A stretch of DNA of 64,000 nt from Venturia oleaginea. Its lineage: Eukaryota > Ascomycota > Dothideomycetes > Venturiales > Venturiaceae. The position numbers were made by a program, and so were the translations under genes. The DNA lies in contig JABMLP010000024.1 of the NCBI GenBank assembly GCA_013176395.1, positions 620,001 through 684,000 on the forward strand, read 5' to 3'. This document shows, piece after piece, positions 1-10,935 of the stretch. The notes beneath the pieces were generated by a model. That model was not told the DNA's origin, made no database searches, and saw nothing but the letters and a program-made list of their open reading frames with translations. The stretch's first letter is position 1; each line of letters opens with the position of its first letter.

Positions 1-1782
1 GGTCACACTGCAAACCTTTGGGGCGGAACCAAACTTCTGGTCTACGGAGGAGAGAACGAGCATCGCGCTTACCTTTCCGATGTAATCATATTTGACCTGC
101 AAACTGCGCATTGGACTCAACCAGAACTTCATGGACCGACTCCGCGAGGCAGAGCCCGACACTCGGCTGTTATTCACAATGAGCGTCTCTACGTCTTGGG
201 AGGCATGACTGGCCACGACAACTACGTTCTGGACGACATCTGCTACCTGGATCTGAAGTCCTGGACTTGGTCTCGGACCTGGAAATTCTCTGCCCGTTAC
301 GACCATACATCATGGATCTGGGGAGGTAAGATTTGGATATTTGGAGGCATGGACGAAGAAATGAATCGATCCAACGATATTTCGTGGTTGGACATAAGAG
401 GCAGCCCGGCGTTCGACTCTTCAACGACCTTTTCCGACCGTAGAGTTGCAAGCTCAAGATACTCTCCATCCACGGAACGTTCTTCAGCACCAGCGCCATC
501 GCCGTCAGGCTACGCGGCGAATTCCAGCAGTCTGGCAACGGGTCCAACATCAATAGCCAGTCGTACTAGCCCTCCAGTTGCGCCCGGTAGCATATCGTCC
601 CTCAAGTTTGTCTCCAGTCCAAATTTACCGAATCAATCACTTGGAGCGCATTTCCACATGTTCTCGTCAGGCTGCTTGTTGGATTTCGGCACGCCAGCCT
701 CCATTATTTCGGCTGATCAGATAAGCCTCTCAGCACTGGACCTCGAAACACTTCGCTGGCAGAAACTCGCTGATGGTCAAGACTTGTTTAATATAAGCTA
801 TCGCTGGCATTACTGTGCAATGAATGAGGATGGCACTCAAGCGTGGCTTCTGGGTTGCCCCTCGGAGCCTACAGCGAACGGCGCAGGTGCTGCAGAGGAG
901 TATTTGAGTGATGTCCTGCCGGTCGATCTCCGTAAACTCGGTCTGTTGGGCAATGCACTCACTGAGGAAACGCGTCCTCAGTATTCAAAGATGCCAGCAT
1001 CAGATACCACTGCAACTTCTGCCTTGTGCAGCATTGGAACGGATCTGGCGCGGGTTTTTGACACACCTCCAGATTCAGGCAGCGGTACTGACTTTATCGT
1101 CACTGGCCAACCTGATGACTGGGATGACGAAATGATCGACGAGACATCGCCTCCATCGGAACCTATTCACGTTCACAAGCTCATCCTATCAGCTCGCTGG
1201 CCGCACTTTCAGAGACTGTACTCATCACAAATGCTCGAATTTCACACAAAGAAGATGCACATACCAGAGCCACACAGCGCGGTTCGGGCATTCTTGTACT
1301 ATCTTTACACGGACTCGATAATGGACGCCGACACTACCCTGGATGATGTGGCTGGTATGCTCGTTATGTCGAATATCTACGACATGCCACGATTGCGACT
1401 ACTCTGTGTCAATCGTCTTGGTAAAGAACTCGACGTACCGCATGCGGCATTCATCTGGGAGCGCGCTGGTACAGCTGGCGAAGAGTGGCTACGTCGACGT
1501 GCGGCGAACTACTGCATGACGCATTGGGGCCGGATCGTTCGAACGCAAGGGTTCAAGAATCTCAAACGAGCTGCCTTGGTGGAGCTCTGCGAAGAGACAG
1601 ACGGCGAGGGTAGAGTTGTCAGTGGCGAGGAATTGGAGCGAGTTGGTGGTCTTGGTGGGACCCAATATGGCATCAATGGAGCGGGAGGCCGAAAGAGAAA
1701 GGGCAGTGCACAGCAAAGCACTGTGGGCGAGGAATTGGACAGCGAGACCGAAGACGGTGAGGAGGGTATGGATGTAAGTTGA
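1..1782 (+). CDS. Kelch-repeat / BTB domain protein (5' partial)
   Basis: The frame is open from base 1, so the start lies outside the window; 593 residues are visible, ending in TGA at 1780-1782. Residues about 10-140 show Kelch blades: recurring VYGGE, VLGGM and IFGGM turns, each followed by a strand such as IFDL or YLDL and a downstream Trp. A Ser-rich linker follows. Residues about 385-480 fit a BTB/POZ domain (HVHKLILSARWPHF, later FLYYLYTDS). The tail is basic (GGRKRKG) then acidic. Kelch-BTB proteins are commonly Cul3 adaptors; fission-yeast Ral2, a Ras1 activator, is a fungal protein I recall as having this type of architecture, so a Ral2-like role is possible but unproven. The last codons contain GTAAGT at 1774, a perfect 5' splice site, so a further 3' exon cannot be excluded. 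Confidence 0.85.
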   Translation, partial: GHTANLWGGTKLLVYGGENEHRAYLSDVIIFDLQTAHWTQPELHGPTPRGRARHSAVIHNERLYVLGGMTGHDNYVLDDICYLDLKSWTWSRTWKFSARYDHTSWIWGGKIWIFGGMDEEMNRSNDISWLDIRGSPAFDSSTTFSDRRVASSRYSPSTERSSAPAPSPSGYAANSSSLATGPTSIASRTSPPVAPGSISSLKFVSSPNLPNQSLGAHFHMFSSGCLLDFGTPASIISADQISLSALDLETLRWQKLADGQDLFNISYRWHYCAMNEDGTQAWLLGCPSEPTANGAGAAEEYLSDVLPVDLRKLGLLGNALTEETRPQYSKMPASDTTATSALCSIGTDLARVFDTPPDSGSGTDFIVTGQPDDWDDEMIDETSPPSEPIHVHKLILSARWPHFQRLYSSQMLEFHTKKMHIPEPHSAVRAFLYYLYTDSIMDADTTLDDVAGMLVMSNIYDMPRLRLLCVNRLGKELDVPHAAFIWERAGTAGEEWLRRRAANYCMTHWGRIVRTQGFKNLKRAALVELCEETDGEGRVVSGEELERVGGLGGTQYGINGAGGRKRKGSAQQSTVGEELDSETEDGEEGMDVS

Positions 1783-2659
1783 CTTTGAACGTGACAGCTA
1801 ACAGCGGGCGTTTGTGTATATCTTGATGGGAAGGAGTTCCGGTGTGATATCTTTGGCATGGCCAGGTGTGATGATTTATTAGAGGCGTTCGGTCTCGCAA
1901 GTCTAGCGAAATGATTTTGGCGAGCCAGCGAACTCACGAGAACATGTATCGACCATTACAGTCAATTGATCGATCACTTGCCTTGTTTTATGTAGATAAA
2001 CAGCTGATATGAGTGTGAGATACTCAAGTCCAGAAAAGGACCATAGCATCTGAATCCTACCAACTTATTCTCCAGTCTCGCATCTCTTGACCTTTGCATG
2101 CGTTGACATTTAGCGATAAGTTTTCTGGCAAGATCTCTGTCCCAATAATGATGTTGGATTGACCAACACCCACAAATGGATAGCGGTCTCGACAAAGTGC
2201 ATATGAAGACCCCAGATGAGATGTCATCAAGCTGCATAAACGCTATGAACAAATCACATTCCTGGGAGTTTTGATGTCGCCTTCGCTTCGCAGCACTTTG
2301 GCTTGTGACTATAAAGAGTATATATATATCCTGGGGATCTGTTACAACCATCAAACTCGACTTCGTCTCAACGACTATTTTCACCGTTTCCCAGCCTATC
2401 AATAGTAGTACCTCGGCCTCCATTCTAGCAGGGGCAGGGGTTTCGAAGCACGTCCTAGGACTCATCTTCCTTGCTCCGCCTCGAGCGCGTCATTTGCCTC
2501 AGAATCCAGCTGGGCCAGCTCCATCTATTTACTCCTCAGCTACAACCTAGTTAAATCTGCATGTTTATTCTCCGTGTATAAGTACTCCAGCAGGCTCCTC
2601 TATGACAGCTCAAACTCCTACATTCACTGGGGAAATTCTCCCATACTCAGTTCAGCAAA
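1783..2659. other. Intergenic, no gene seen
   Basis: This 877-bp spacer holds the 3' end of the Kelch/BTB gene and the promoter of the glycosyltransferase gene. No frame in it has codon or domain signal on either strand. A short TATA-like run (tatatatat) lies near 2321. Confidence 0.6.
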
Positions 2660-5600
2660 ATGGCACGCGACAAACCCTCAAAAGACGCCCCGCCAACAGA
2701 GCAGCAGCAGGAAATGGCAAATGGCACGGCTAACATGCTTGCGCATGCCGCTGCTGCTACTCAGGCATCAGAAGAGGAGCGGGGAGAAGGTCTTGAGAGT
2801 AGAATAGCGAGAGGAAATCACATAGTACATCACGAAAGACCGGCGCGACTGTAGGCACTTCTTTACCATTGAGGTTGTAGTATCTAACACACCGCAGAAT
2901 GAGTGCCGATAGCTACTACGATCACAACTATGCGACGGCCGATGAGAAACGAGTACCACCCGAGACCGAACCGCCCATTGAACAGGTTCCACCTCCGGCC
3001 TACAGCAGTGATGTTCTCGGACACGTAGAAGAGCAGGGGCTTGGGACCAATGCCAGTGTCGCCAACGATGGCAGAGTGAACATTACCATTGATCAGAGGT
3101 CGCAAAGGCTCTCTAGCCTTCTAGTGCCAGCCCTGCGGAACCAGCGAAACATCATTGCTAAAGAGAAGCCACTACCTACTCCGTATATTCCTCCTTCACT
3201 AGGAGGATCTCCTGGCGAACTTCCTCCACCGCCACTGAACATTGTCATAATGGTTGTTGGTTCGAGAGGCGATGTCCAGCCTTTTCTCGCCCTGGGAAAG
3301 GTGCTCAAGGAGACATACGGACATCGTGTGCGACTGGCAACACATCCCACTTTTAAGGACTTTATCGAGGAAAATGGCCTCGAGTTCTTTAGCATTGGTG
3401 GTGATCCATCGGAACTGATGGCTTTTATGGTCAAGAATCCAGGACTCATGCCGGGATTTGATACACTCCGAAATGGCGACGTTGGCAAACGGCGTGCAAA
3501 TATTGCTGAGATGATACGAGGCTGTTGGAGAGCTTGCATTGAGGCTGGAGATGGCTCTGGAGTCGAGGCCTCGGACGATGCAATTGGCGACTGGATGACT
3601 GATGACCCTGTGACAGGTGGTTTTGCTAACAGCCCGGACGACGCAAATCCCAGACCGTTTGTTGCTGACGCTATTATCGCGAATCCTCCCAGTTTCGCTC
3701 ATGTTCATTGCGCCGAGAGACTTGGAATACCTTTGCACATGATGTTTACGATGCCATGGTCACCAACTGAGGCCTTTCCCCATCCATTAGCCAATATAAC
3801 AACCACGAATGCCGACCAGACCGTCAGCAATTATATCACCTATGCTCTGGTTGACATGTTGACATGGCAGGGACTGGGTGATATCATTAATCGGTTTAGA
3901 GTGCATATCCTCGGTCTTGAGCCGATCAGTCTGGTATGGGGTCCTGGTATGCTTGCTAGATTGAAGGTTCCGTATACGTACTGCTGGTAAGTTTCTCAGG
4001 ATTTGATCAAAAGTCTTCGGCTGAATCGATTACAGGTCTCCTGCTCTGATACCCAAACCCAATGATTGGGGCTCGCACATCTCACTTTCTGGTTTCTTTT
4101 TCCTTGAACAAGCATCAAATTTCACTCCTGCTCCTGATCTCAAAGCGTTTCTTGATGCGGGACAACCTCCTGGTAGGTCTGAATTTCTTCAAGTATGTTC
4201 GCGCGCATGGACCAATTCTAACGAAACAAGTTTACATCGGTTTTGGCTCGATTGTTGTCGACGATCCAAATGCCATGACGACCATGATCTTCGAGGCTGT
4301 CAAGATATCTGGTCAGCGGGCTCTTGTGTCTAAAGGCTGGGGCGGTTTTGGAGCAGATGAGCTTGGGATTCCAGAAGGCGTTTTCATGTTGGGCAATGTC
4401 CCCCACGATTGGCTCTTTCAGCACGTCTCCTGCGTCGTCCATCATGGCGGTGCTGGGACCACGGCCGCCGGTATTGCTGCTGGAAAACCAACGTTCGTCG
4501 TTCCGTTCTTTGGCGACCAGCCATTCTGGGGATCTATGGTCAATCGTGCTGGTGCTGGACCGCCTCCTGTTCCGCACAAGAACCTGACCGCTGAGTCTTT
4601 GGCTGCTGGCATCCTGGAGTGTATTAAGCCATCATCCCAGGAGAAAGCAAAGGTCATGGCGCTGAAGATTTCCAAGGAGAAGGGAACAGATACTGGAGCT
4701 CAATCCTTCCATCAAATGTTAGACGTGGACAAGATGCGCTGCTCTGTTCTTCCCGAACAGGCTGCCGTATGGCGCATTAAACGTACGCAGATAAGGCTCA
4801 GTGCCTTGGCCGCATATGTTCTCGCCGAGAAGTCGGTGATCAGCTTTGCGGATTTGAAGCTGTAAGTTCCATCAATTTAGATAGATACACAACCCACAGC
4901 TAACACGTTCAGGTATCGCCCACGAGAGTTCGAAGTCGAGATGGGCCCCACGGATCCAATCAGTGGTGGAGCTTCTGCTGTTATCGAAACGATAACATCC
5001 ACAATGATGGGAGTTGCCGATTTCCCAGTCGCAACGCTGAAAGCATTAGCAATCCACCCGGACTCTGGTAAAGGTAAAGGAAAGGGCAAGGACAAGGAAG
5101 GAGATGACGCGTCTTCCGGTACCGGTCCTTCTACACATTTGACAGCATACACCAGCTCAACTTCAGTTGACCAGCCCAGGAGTTCTTTGTCGAGCGCAGT
5201 CACTGCATATACTCCTTCCACAACTCCAGGTACGCTCACACCAGTCGTCTCAAAGGAATCTAGATCAAGTGATGTATCGACCCGCGAATCTTCAGCTACA
5301 CCTAGAGAGACACTTTCACCCGTCACGTCAGAGGAACGTGTTTCGCGTGATAGTGTCAGATCTCCTCGCGGCGGTTCAATGGCCGAAGCACTCCGTACTC
5401 TGCCACAAGGTTCTCGACCACGCTCGTCGTCCCGAGGTCGATCTGGATCCTCTCCTCATCGTAGAAGCGGTTCTATGTCTAAGAAGCCAGCAAATACCAG
5501 TGCATGGACCGAGGGGACACACTCTCCAGGACCAGACCTTCTCGATACGGCTTACGGCACTGGTAAAGGCATATCGAAGATTTCTGGAAGTTTGCTGAAA

Positions 5601-7141
5601 AGCCCTATGGATGTGCTTCTGGGTATCAGCAAGGGATTCCACAATATGCCAAAGCTGTATGGTGAGGAAGTGCGACAAACAGATCGGGTCACGGGTATCA
5701 AGAGTGGCTTCAGAGTTGCTGGAAAGGTATATGCTTCTTTCAATGTAGTACGAGTTTTGCTTTGCTAATATTGATGTAGGAATTAGGCCTTGGGTTCTTT
5801 GATGGTATCACTGGTCTAGTGACGCAGCCTCTCCAAGGAGCCAAAAGAGAAGGAGCATCAGGATTTGTAAAGGGCTTCGGAAAAGGTATCGCAGGCCTCG
5901 TCGTCAAACCTGGAGCTGGTATCTACGGGCTGCCTGGTTACGCCATGAAGGGTATTTATAAAGAGATTCAACGACATTTTGGAGCCTCCGCAAACAATTA
6001 TATCATCGCCGCACGCACGGCACAAGGCTGGGAGGCTTGGCTTCAGACTGATAAAGACACACAAACAGAGATTGTCCACCACTATCTTCAAGTTGTGGAT
6101 TTGGTCAGAAAGAGCGACAAGAAAGGCGGAAAGGAAGAGCAAATCGAAGCTGTGCAAGAGTATATTGAGAAGCGCAAGAAGAAGAGACGAGAAGCCTGGG
6201 AGAAGTTGGCGAAGAACGTTCAAACGAAGAAGTCCTCTATTCAGCAGAACTTGCAGGCGCATTGTCCCATAACTAAAGACGGCAAGCCGGCATCTCACAC
6301 TACATCTGATCTACTTCACCTGGATATGCATAGTTCGTCATCGAGGCTAGGCACCACTCGCACAAATTCCACTGGACATTTACCTCATGCGGCGACCTTT
6401 TCAGCACCGAGTACGCGTTATCAAGATGATAGCGATGATGACACGACGCGTGACCCTGATTTAGAAGAGGCTATTCGTCAGTCGGTCATGGACTCTTCGA
6501 CTGGCGACCAGGAAGAAGACGCTCTCATCCATCGTGCTATTCAAGCCAGCATGGCTGAATTGAAAAGAGGGCAAGGTCCAGAAAAACCTACGACGACAAT
6601 GGGAGACACAGTTGAAGAAGAAGAGCAGTTGAGATGTGCTATCGAAGAAAGCATGAGGAGTGCGAGGGGCGCTCATCATAGTGCTCATGAATATGAAGGA
6701 GAACCCTCGCGTATTGTAATGAGGGATTTGGACACGGGTTCTTCATCGCACGACTATTTTCCTCCGCCTTATGAGTCCGATGTTCCTGCTGTACCACCCA
6801 GGAGTCCAAGACGAACTGCTGTTGCGAATCAGGATGTCAAGGGTAAGCCGCCCAGCTATGGGAAAGAAGGTGGTTCGACACTTTGTGCTCCTAGCGGCGG
6901 GCCGGCTAAGATTTCTTATGATGCTGAGTTGGCTGCCGATCACGCTGAAGACGAAGCAAATCTGCAGAGAGCCTTGGAAGAATCCATGAGGCAGGATGAG
7001 AAGAGTGGGCGAGAGAGGACGGAGGAGGAGATTGTGCTTGATTATGTCAAGAAACAGTCGCTTCTTGAGGAGGAGCATCGTAGGAGGGTTGCGCGGGGGA
7101 GAGATACGATTGGGGAGGGATCTGGGACTGGAGGTGTTTGA
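2660..7141 (+). CDS. Sterol 3-beta-glucosyltransferase-like protein with VPS13/ATG2-C-like segment and UIMs
   Basis: Six exons: 2660-2850, 2898-3986, 4036-4172, 4231-4861, 4913-5726, 5780-7141, giving 1407 residues. Every junction keeps frame and has a GT donor and AG acceptor; exon 1 is called because it joins in phase to the ATG at 2899. Residues about 180-290 are a GT28-type N-domain (VVGSRGDVQPFLALGKVLKE); residues about 540-575 carry the UDP-sugar binding signature (HHGGAGTTAAGIAAGKP then PFFGDQPFWG) of the UGT80/Atg26 family. No PH or GRAM domain is seen. Residues about 954-1024 are Gly-rich (GFFDGITGLVTQP, GFGKGIAGLVVKPGAG), like the C-terminal segment of VPS13 and ATG2. Four UIM-like helices follow near residues 1182, 1201, 1237 and 1347 (pattern L..A[IL]..S[MV]). 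It probably transfers glucose from UDP-glucose to sterol at membranes; ubiquitin binding is inferred. Confidence 0.9.
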
Positions 7142-7499
7142 GGCGAATGATGATTTTGATGATATTGATACCCTGCAATGCAATGTATGATGGAGTACGT
7201 AGTGATTGATAGTAATGGAATGGAATAAATAAATCTTTTGGTCCTCTCTGTGCGTCCTGCGATTTGGTCTTTGTAATACACGACTAAGGCTTCCACGATA
7301 GGCAATTCATATGAACCAATAATAGAACACGAGATGACAAAGATCACGTGCCACCTGGCCAGATTGCTCAAACCGGATGATGTCCGCTTCTGAACGGACA
7401 AGGCATAAGACCAGCTTGATTGATCAAATCCTCTGGACAGGATACGATGCGATCAAGAAGTCCCACGATACCTTTTTCGTCTTTGTCCCTTCGAACATC
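7142..7499. other. Intergenic spacer
   Basis: This 358-bp spacer between the glycosyltransferase gene and HRD3 must contain both the terminator of the first and the promoter of the second. I see no coding signal in it. Confidence 0.6.
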
Positions 7500-9995
7500 A
7501 TGATCTTCTGGAAGCGTTTCGCCCGTCTCCTGCTCCCATTGTTGATAGGTACGACGCCGACCTCTTCTAACCGTCTACGACAATGACTTACCTTCTCGAT
7601 TTTAGCTACTCTGATTCTGGGCACTGAAGCCTTTAAATCTGAAGAAGCCGTCCATGAAGCCTCCAAAATCCTCCAACGCGTGAGCCCGTCTTCGCGGCGA
7701 ACGAATCCCGGAAGTCAGTCGGGCATATCTTACTATGCAAAGGAAATCTTCTCCGCCCTCTTTCTGGCTGGACATCCAACTTTACAATCCGAGACACCTA
7801 CACCGAGTCAACCGCTTATAGAAGCGGTTGGGCTACTGGAACATGCGGCAGACGAAGGCAACCCCGATGCCCTCTACATCCTGGCCGAGATGAACTTCCA
7901 TGGCAACTTTACACATCCGAGGAACTACACTGAGGCTTTCAAGAGATATCAAGGGTTGGCCACCCTGAATGGGAACAGCTCGGCGCAGCATATGATTGGA
8001 TTCATGTACGCCACTGGGATTGGCGGCGCTGTTCAACAAGACCAGGCAAAGGCTATGCTCTATTACACGTTTGCCGCGGAAGCTGGGAACACACGGTCGG
8101 AAATGGCTATTGCGTATCGGCATCATACTGGCATTGCTACTCCGCGTAATTGTGAGGAAGCTGTGTACTATTACAAGAAGGTTGCGGACAAAGCTATGAA
8201 ATACATTCGATCTGGGCCAATCGGCGGCCACATGGTCGTCAAGGAAGCGTACAGACTTGCGGACGAGGACGGTGGTGTCTATGGAGAAGGAGCTAGTGTT
8301 GTCAGTGCTGGGGTGAATGCGAAGCAGGGAGGACCAAATTCTGACGCTCATGCGTCCTTTGAGGATGTCATTGAATACTTGGATTTGATGTCCAGGAAAG
8401 GAGATCTCAAGGCTACGTTTAGTCTAGGAAAACTGTACTACGATGGAGCCCGGGGCATGAAGCGTGATTTGCGACTGGCCAAGCAGTATTTCCTCCAGGT
8501 TGCCCGTGAGCAATGGCCAAAGAAGGGCAGACCAACCGCGGAAATTTCAGCATCAACAGAACGACTAGCTGCCAAAGCCGCTGGATTCCTTGGAAGAATG
8601 TTTTTGCGCGGGGAAGGGATGAAACCCGATTTCGAAGTGGCCCAGGTCTGGTTCAAACGAGGCATCTCCAATGGCGATGCACTGTCCCAATATTCCATGG
8701 GCTTGATGTATCTTCATGGACATGGAGTTGAAGTTGATCCTGTCAAGGCCTCGGAATACTTTGGACCCGCAGCAGACCAAGATCTTAATTCTGCTCAGGT
8801 TCGTCTTGGAGCGCTAATGCTTGATCAAGGCGACATTGAGACCGCGGAGAAGTATTTCAGACTTGCATATCGAAACGGTCACGTTGAGGCCGCCTATTAT
8901 CTCGGCGAACTCGCCAACAACAACATTGGGCGGGACGCTGGCTGTAATGCAGCTGCCATGTACTACAAGATTGTCGCCGAGAAAACAGAAGTTATCGTTG
9001 CTTCTTTCAAGGAAGCGAATGAAGCTTATGAGTCGGGCGATGTTGACACTGCCTTGGTGGCATACATGCTCGCGGCAGAGCAAGGATTCGAAAACGCGCA
9101 ATCGAACGTGGCCTATATTCTAGACCAGCAAAGACCACGTTCAGCTTTCCCGATGATTGGCAATTTCTTTCAGAAGAAGATTTCTTTCATTGGTGATGCA
9201 GGTCTCGCGCTGCTCTACTGGACGCGCTCAGCGAAACAGTCGAATACTGACTCACTTGTCAAGATGGGCGACTACTACCTCGAAGGCTTTGGCACTCCAG
9301 CCGACAAGACCAAGGCGGCTGCTTGTTACCAGGCTGCTGCTGAGACGCTGATCAGTGCTCAAGCGTACTGGAACCTTGGTTGGATGCATGAGAATGGGAT
9401 TGGTATGGATCAGGATTTCCATCTGGCCAAGCGGTTCTACGACCAGGCCTTGGAGACAAACGAAGAGGCTTTCTTGCCTGTCACGCTTGCTTTGTTCAAG
9501 TTGAGGGCGAGAAGCTTCTGGAACAGCATCACTTATGGGAAGATCAATTCTATACGGAACGATGAGCCTGGTGAGTTGTCTTTCACAAACCAGAAGTTGA
9601 CGACAACCATACTAACATGATCCGCAGCAAAAAAGAAGTCATGGTCTGAATGGCTCAACGCTTTCCTCGAAGCCGAAGCACCATCCTACCAAAACGAATA
9701 CTTTGACGAACGCGACGATTGGGAGCACATGGATACAATGCCAGGTGGAGACGACTTTTACGACGAGCTTGATGATGGGATTGTGGAGAGTTTACTTATT
9801 GTTGGGCTTGCGGCTGCGTTGGCTCTGCTGGTGATGTACAGGCGGAGGAGAGCCGATGATAGGGAGAGACGGCAGCAACAGGCTAATGGACAGGTTCCTG
9901 TTGTTGTTGATAGAGGGAACATTGAACAGGATCCGATGGGCTTTGGACAGCCGGGTGATTTGGGATTTGTGGCGTGGAATGGGCCGGGGCTTTGA
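7500..9995 (+). CDS. HRD3: HRD3/SEL1L-like ERAD receptor (Sel1 repeats)
   Basis: Three exons: 7500-7548, 7606-9570, 9628-9995, giving 793 residues. The start at 7500 yields a signal peptide (FARLLLPLLIATLILG), which fits an ER luminal protein; the first intron (57 nt) has a CTAAC branch site. The luminal part is an array of Sel1-type TPR-like repeats (for example AMLYYTFAAEAGNTRSEMA, SQYSMGLMYLHGHGVEVD, AYWNLGWMHENGIGMDQD). One transmembrane helix lies at about residues 722-744 (ESLLIVGLAAALALLVMY), followed by a basic cytosolic tail (RRRRADDRERRQQQ). This is the topology and length of yeast Hrd3, which presents misfolded luminal proteins to the Hrd1 ubiquitin ligase in ER-associated degradation. 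Identification rests on repeat type, topology and length. Confidence 0.9.
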
Positions 9996-10935
9996 GTTGG
10001 TGGATGGGTTTCTTTTTTTGATACCATGGAGATGTTTTGAGGTGTTCGTTGACTCGTTACTGTGAGCTCGACTCCTTACTGTGAGCGTATGTGTGGTCGA
10101 ATGTGGAGTGACATGAATATATCGAGTGTTGGACGATTCAATCTCGTTATGTTCAGGCTTGGTCTTGAATCATGGCGGGAGATGGTCGAACCATGCCGTT
10201 GAGGATCAGCACAAGCATAGTCCTGGCCCGACGGGAGATCCGGGGGAAGAGAAATACCGAAATTAGTCCGAAAGAAAGTGGGATTTATTGCTCAGTCGGA
10301 TTTATGGGTATTGCCGCATTGTTGCATATGAAGCCTATTCTTTCTTAGTACCATCCTTGCCTTCCCGATGATGACTGCACCTATGCACTGGCCCGCCCTC
10401 CGTCGCAATTTGTCCCGAGCTCCAGTCGCTTCGCCCGAAGCGGCAAGTGGTGGCGCGCCTCCCACATGGTCCCTGAATCGATACGCTGCCACCCGCCCTC
10501 CTTTTTGCTTATTCACGAATCACGACGCAGCTGTGGAGCTGGACGGGTGGAATCGATCAAAACCTGAATATGACCAGGTCACTTTGAGGTCACACACAGG
10601 ACGGCTGTACCGTCGAGCCTCCTCCCGCCTGAGGGCCTTCGCTCTCCTGGCGCTTCCTCTCCCAAGTCCAAGTCTGAGTCTTGCCTCTCCCTGAGTCTCG
10701 CGTCTTGCCTCTCGCGTCTTTCCTCTCGCGTCTTGCCTCTCGCGTCTTGCCTCTCGCGTCTTGCCTCTTGCGCTTCCTCTCCCACTGTCCTTCTCGCGCC
10801 TTCTCTACATCCTCTTTGCGCGGCCCCCAAGGGCATCCTTGCCGACAGCCAATTCTGCCTAGTCCACTCCCGTTTGCCCATCAACATCCAGAATTTATCT
10901 TCTCTTAAATTCTGCTCACACTCAATTGGTCCCAT
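9996..10935. other. Intergenic: HRD3 3' region and ERG5 promoter
   Basis: This 940-bp spacer contains no credible gene. The part closest to ERG5 is strongly pyrimidine-rich on the plus strand, as is common for fungal promoters and leaders, and includes the tandem repeat listed separately. Confidence 0.6.
10697..10766 (+). repeat. 14-bp tandem repeat, 5 copies
   Basis: Five consecutive copies of CTCGCGTCTTGCCT; the second has one substitution (TTTCCT), and a decayed sixth copy follows. It lies about 170 bp before the ERG5 ATG, probably in the promoter or 5' leader. Confidence 0.9.
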
